A stretch of 64,000 bases of DNA from contig JARDYH010000007.1 of the NCBI GenBank assembly GCA_029215795.1, positions 102,501,263 to 102,565,262 of the forward strand, read 5' to 3'. Shown in pieces: positions 59,484 to 64,000 of this stretch (positions are counted from its first letter, which is position 1; every line of letters begins with the position of its first letter). The position numbers and the translations under genes are program-made. The stretch is from Anniella stebbinsi. Lineage: Eukaryota > Chordata > Lepidosauria > Squamata > Anniellidae. The notes beneath the pieces were generated by a model. The model ran no database searches, was not told where the DNA came from, and worked only from the letters and a program-made list of their open reading frames with translations.

Positions 59484-62036
59484 AATAGTACGGCAGCCTG
59501 AAAGTCCACAGTTCGGTAAACAACATACTATGCTTTCCCCTGTGATCATATTAAACAATATAAGCGAAGAGAAAGCATTGCAATTAGGTTTTGGATAAAT
59601 TTGTGGTCAATGTTGGCATGGCAAGGAGAAACCTAGACATGGCTACCCAGGAGTATGAACATAGAGTTGAATTGGACCAAGTCCCAGGCACGGGCCGTGG
59701 TGGCTTTGCTCACCTTCTCCACGAGGTGTTTGGGTGCCCTCTCTCCCTCCCCCTTCAGGGTTGAGCAGTTGAGCGGAGAACCACCCTGCCCTCCTCTTTT
59801 GTCAGCGAGACTTGCCCTTCGACACACACCCAACAAAAAACGGGATGGTCCGATATCGCACATGAACAGCAAAACACGGGAGGGAGGAGTGGCTTTATTG
59901 ACCACTGAGGGGGGGAATGGACTTTCCCTGCTCCAAAATAAGATGGAAAACAGAGGAGTAGAGGCGAGATGAGCACAGGACAGGGACATCATGTGAGTAC
60001 TGTGCCTCAAAAACACATACCAAGCATGGCGAGAGTGCAATAAATTGCTGATGTGATGGAGCTCAAAGTCCGGAAACCACTAATTAAGGGGCGTCTAATG
60101 TCCAATGCACAGAACCAGAAGCAGAGCTGCTTTAGTTCAACCAATGCATTCTCCAACTCATCATCCACCTTTCCCATGGACAACACTCCCCAAAGTGCCT
60201 CAATGCTGCTGCATTTTCTTGTCCATACCTCCAGAGATTTTGTGCTGCTATTCTCTTTTTCTCCAATCAGAAGCAGCATAGGAGGGTTACAGGAAGATGG
60301 CTGCCTCATGAGGACCCCCATTAAATAAGAGTGAACAGGGCACAGCAATTCTGCTGCAAATGTCTCGTCTGGAAGCACCCTAAGCCCCATTGAACTTAGT
60401 AGGATGTAAGTCAAAGTCAACATGCGGCACATGCTAGCCTGGAGACACACAATAGTTTCTAAGAGAACTGAAACTGGTGTGCACACACACTTATTCCTTT
60501 TGTCCCAATGTTGTTTGTGATTGAACAGATTTTGCAGCATTTGAGAACATGCAAAAACCTTCAACACCTGTTTGCCAAATACTAAAGGGTGGTGAGCATA
60601 CACACGAAGAGCAATAACCCCTCTTTCAAGCCATTCTCAATTTTTGAAACTGTCTCTCCTATCTTCATCTTTAAAGGTGCCACAAGACCTTTTGGTCGGA
60701 AACAAAAGCTTTTTCAGAGAGTTAAAGGCAGTTTGAAAGAAGACCTGCCTCTCCTGGTGTGTACACTCATCTCACTTTTGATCATTCACTCTGATCAAAC
60801 AGGTCTTGCATGTTTTTGTCTTCTTAAAACCTGTTTGACCACAATAAGGCAAAAGAGATATGCATAGGCATGTACATCATGGGAAAGAAGGCCTCTTTCT
60901 ATCTAACCTTTGTTGCTTTGTGCTATTAGAATCTCTGCTGGAAAGACAATTGCCAGCAAGACTACATACAAAATTAAAGCAAGATATTAAAGTACTACAC
61001 TATAAGAATGGTAAAACATTTTCCTATGACATCATGCAAGCCTTTGCAACTGTACCTCACCATAACTTAATTTCTTCTAAACTTGATGGCCATCAACCTT
61101 TTACTCATCTGCTGGAGCTCTTCAAGTTTGGCCTGCAGGCCCAAAATGCTAGGAACCCAATATGGGACAACATCTCCACTTCAGGTTTGTAAATTACAAG
61201 GCAAACCGAACCCATTTATTAACTCCTTCGCCTTTTTATTATGTCATGATTAAGCCCTTGTCCTTGCATGCCTCTGCCCTCTAGTGGAAGTCACACCATC
61301 TAATGCCTTCTGCAACTGTATCCCCTCCGTTTTATTACCTGTTGAAAGGATAACATTTTGAAGAGTGGAGACTGAGACAGGAAATAAAATGGAGTTTTAT
61401 ACAATAATCTCTGAACTACAATTCCCAGAATGCTCCTTGTTCTTATCCTTTGTAAAGCCCAAGAAACAGCCAACTTGCCCACTGGACTGTATTTACCCAA
61501 GGAAGAGTCAACCGTAACTCTCTATAAAGCCATGCGGCTCTGGAAACCCAAGGTCTGGAGCATATGAAAAACAGAGTGGCTTTTTAAAAAAACACATAGA
61601 TTGAAAATGCCACATGGTGTGGACTATACCATAGTAGACTTTGCACCGCTGGTTGCTTTCATCTTTTTTTAAAAAAAAATGTTTTAAAGTGCAGGAATAT
61701 CAACATGTCCTTCAACATATTATTGATGAAAATATGGACTATACCTCTAATGCCCCTATTCTGACAATAAGGAAAACTACCTGAACACTCCTTTTATTGC
61801 ACATTGCTGAAGATTATTCTCCACCTTCTGTATAAATGCGTTCAACAATATTTACATTCACTTCCTTGATATAGGTGGTGGGCAGTCGTGGATGGAGGAG
61901 GAGGAGGAAAGAGAAGTCGTACATCAGCATTTATTTATTTTTTGATAACCAAGAAAAAATCAACAGCCACAACCTTGATCTATCTGCATGATGTAAACAG
62001 GATATTTGATTTACCATGAAAGATACCCTGGATACC
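59484..62036. other. Intergenic, no gene seen
   Basis: Open frames at 59633-60603 (minus) and 60860-61192 (plus) show no recognisable family, biased composition or splice pattern and are treated as chance. A ZNF143-like site is at 61415-61433. Confidence 0.5.
61415..61433 (+). promoter_or_regulatory. ZNF143/SPH-like motif
   Basis: ACTACAATTCCCAGAATGC fits the ZNF143 (Staf) binding-site consensus at every position I can recall. No promoter context is seen and similar phrases occur in reptile repeats, so it may be repeat-derived. Confidence 0.4.
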
Positions 62037-62450
62037 TTTAGACGGACAGTTTCCGTCGACATGTCTTCGCACTGGCGGCAGTTGCGTCACATGAGGCAGC
62101 TGCCAATGCGAAGACGTCTAGGGGCAAAGGCCCTTTGCCGCAAACTAAAAAAGTCAGCCATTTAACTGAACTTTTTCAGTTTGCGGCAGTCCTCCCCCCC
62201 ATTTAAAGTTTTAAAAGTTTTTTAAAAAAACACTGACACACCTCCGCTGTCCTCCCCCATTTTGTAAAAAAGCTTTTTTAAAAAAACCACTTACCTGGGA
62301 GTAGGAAAGCTGAGGCTCCCAGCCCCCCCTCCAGCAGCCGCTATGCCATCAAATGCTCGGCGCCGTGGGCGGCAACAAATGCACTGCGCAACGCCAGGGA
62401 GGCGCCATGGCGCAGCTCTCCCAGCATCGTGAAGAGGGGGCCATAGTTGT
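62037..62450. mobile_element. Two-hairpin interspersed element, copy 2
   Basis: It begins TAGACGGACAGTTTCCGTCG. Hairpin 1 has arms around GTCTTCGCACTGGC and GCCAATGCGAAGAC (62062-62115). Hairpin 2 (62137-62187) has arms GCCGCAAACTAAAAAAGT and ACTTTTTCAGTTTGCGGC, the same 51-bp span as at 41357-41407. The right end is approximate. Confidence 0.6.
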
Positions 62451-63111
62451 CCTATAATCATACTTAGCAGTACAAAGTGAGCCTTGCTGGTGACAGCCTA
62501 TGAAATGGAAGGCTCTGTACTACATGGTACATGGGCTACTTCCAGAAAATGCTTTTCTCATGCCGTTGTTACCTTTCAGTTTGTCAATAAGTTCAAGAAC
62601 TTCATCTCTTGTCACCACTATTTACTTCAGTTTCCTCAAGCACAGGTATCTGCCCTAAATCTTCTGCAGCAAAGGCAGATGAAAAGAATTCAGCTTCTCG
62701 GCAATCTCTTTATCCTCCTTTAGTACTCCATTAACTCCATTACCATCCAACTGCCTCCCTAGCTGGTTTCCTTCTTCTGATATATTTTAAGAATTCTTTA
62801 TTGTTGGCCTTGATGACATAGCGATGTGCTCCTTGAAATGCTTTTATTTATTTATTTTGCATCTCTTTTTATCTATTTGCATTTCCTTTGTACAAGTCTG
62901 TGTTCCTTTTTGTTCTCATTTGGGGAAGACTTCGGTTTTTTGAAGTAAATCTTTTCTTCAATAACTTCCGTGGCACTACTCATTTGACCGGTATTGCCTG
63001 TTTTCTTTCTCATGGGTTTTGCTGGGGTTAAATCACTGAGTTGATTTCTCTGTTTGTACACTCTCTTTCAGGAAATTGTTGTGTCAGGTCCTGGGGAAGG
63101 TCTAGTATATA

Positions 63112-63714
63112 TAGGGTGACCATCCGCCCGGATTTGTCCGGACATGCCCGGGAAATGGGGAGCAAATCCGCATCCGGGTGGAAAAACTGTTTTGAGGGGC
63201 CAAATCTGGAAATTTAGCCCCCCAAAAGCGTGACCAGATGGCCCTGGGGCGATCTGGGCCAACCGGGGGGCGGCGGGGGCAAACCGGGGCGGTGGGGGGT
63301 TACGCGGCGGTGGCGGGAGGCTGGCGGCGCGAGGCGCTTACCTGTTGGGGCGTCCACTTCTCTCCGGTGCTCGGAATCTACTGAGAAACAGGCTTCGCGG
63401 CCTGTCCCTCAGTAGCGCGCCAGGTGATGATGTCATCACTCGGCGCGCTACTGAGAGACAGGCCAGGAAGCCTGTTTCTCAGTAGATTCCGAGCACCGGA
63501 GGGAAGCGGACGCCCCAGCCGGTAAGGAGTGCGGGGCGGGCGGGGCGGGGGCGGGTGGCGCAGGTGGGGGGGCGGCGCGGCGCAGTGGGGGGGGCGGCAT
63601 GGCGTGGGGGCGGCGCAGGGCGGGGGCGGCGCGGCACGGGCGCGCAGTGGGGGGTTGTTTTGGGGGGGGTGGGGGGGGGTCCGGGATTTTGATCCTCAAA
63701 ATCTGGTCACCCTA
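63112..63714. mobile_element. GC-rich hAT-like non-autonomous element, 603 bp
   Basis: The ends are TAGGGTGACCATCC and CTGGTCACCCTA, flanked by the perfect 8-bp duplication AGTATATA (63104-63111 and 63715-63722). The interior has a long palindrome centred near GATGATGTCATCA (63427-63439), with arms CTACTGAGAAACAGGCTT and AAGCCTGTTTCTCAGTAG. The terminal GGGTGACCA matches the end motif of the 320-bp MITE family, so both may use the same transposase. Confidence 0.93.
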
Positions 63715-63869
63715 AGTATATACTGTGTCCTAATAGTCATTGTAGTTTTATTAAAAATGTGATATTCCCCCCCTCATTGCCCCCCACCCTTCCAGCCCAT
63801 TTTATCCTATCAGAGTTCATAAGGTCCTTCTTTGGGCATGTCCAGAATGATCCTGCAGGAGGGAGAAGG

Positions 63870-63960
63870 GTTTTATATTTACTGCTGTTCCCCGCCTCGA
63901 TCTAAACGGAGAGGTGGGTAAGAAATAAATTTATTATGATGATTATGATTATGGTTATGT
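63870..63960 (+). mobile_element. LINE 3' tail fragment with (ATGATT)n
   Basis: CCCCGCCTCGATCTAAACGG followed by GTGGGTAAGAAATAAATTTA and a short simple repeat is the tail form of L2-like LINEs seen elsewhere in the window. Confidence 0.5.
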
Positions 63961-64000
63961 GAGTGTGTGTGGCTGGCGACTAGAGAGGCAGAATAGAAGA

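Noticed and set aside
60007..60603. 198-codon minus-strand open frame
   Set aside because: No recognisable family, no flanking splice sites of note, no CpG promoter. The region resembles repeat-derived sequence, so chance is the simplest explanation.
63448..63699. Pro/Ala-rich open frame on the minus strand
   Set aside because: It is inside the 603-bp hAT-like element and comes from GGC-rich repeats.

Overview
The window is vertebrate nuclear DNA, most likely from a squamate reptile (lizard). The gene order fits the human 12p13 neighbourhood ATN1 - U7 snRNA - C12orf57. The repeats (CR1-, L2- and L1-type LINEs, many hAT-type miniature elements, a class I endogenous retrovirus) fit a lizard better than a bird or mammal. 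The species call is inference; the gene calls come from reading spliced exons directly.

Genes. All recognisable genes lie in the left half, on the minus strand. ATN1 (atrophin-1) has nine coding exons between 19346 and 6464. Its splice sites and phases all agree and give a 1165-residue protein (human about 1190). A GC-rich non-coding first exon ends at a splice donor at 29380, inside a CpG-rich promoter region (about 29.2-30.8 kb). Downstream at 2178-2239 is a U7 snRNA gene with an Sm-type site, a 3' hairpin, an upstream PSE and a downstream 3' box. Further on are exons 1 and 2 of C12orf57 (protein C10, exons 1134-1209 and 112-288); its last exon lies beyond the left edge.

Right half (about 31-64 kb). 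I find no host gene here. ENO2, which precedes ATN1 in human, is not recognisable. The stretch is filled with repeats. The largest is a 6.46-kb class I (gamma-like) provirus at 47949-54407 on the plus strand. It has 550-bp LTRs differing at only two positions by my alignment, a 4-bp target duplication and a tRNA-Arg primer site. Its gag, pol and env are heavily deleted and interrupted.

Other repeats. Four copies of a palindromic hAT-like MITE of about 320 bp (three with perfect 8-bp target duplications) and two longer GC-rich hAT-like elements with perfect 8-bp duplications are delimited to the base. There is also a 5'-truncated L1 with target duplication, several nested LINE fragments, and a decayed tRNA-Cys in ATN1 intron 1.

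How the genes relate: ATN1 is a nuclear corepressor, U7 snRNA is the RNA of the histone pre-mRNA 3'-end processing particle, and C12orf57 is a small conserved protein of poorly known function. They are neighbours by conserved synteny, not an operon. I found no sign of a novel multi-gene system. The most notable items are the well-preserved U7 locus, the stop-free ATN1 intron, the loss of the polyglutamine tract, and the contrast between near-identical LTRs and a wrecked interior in the provirus.
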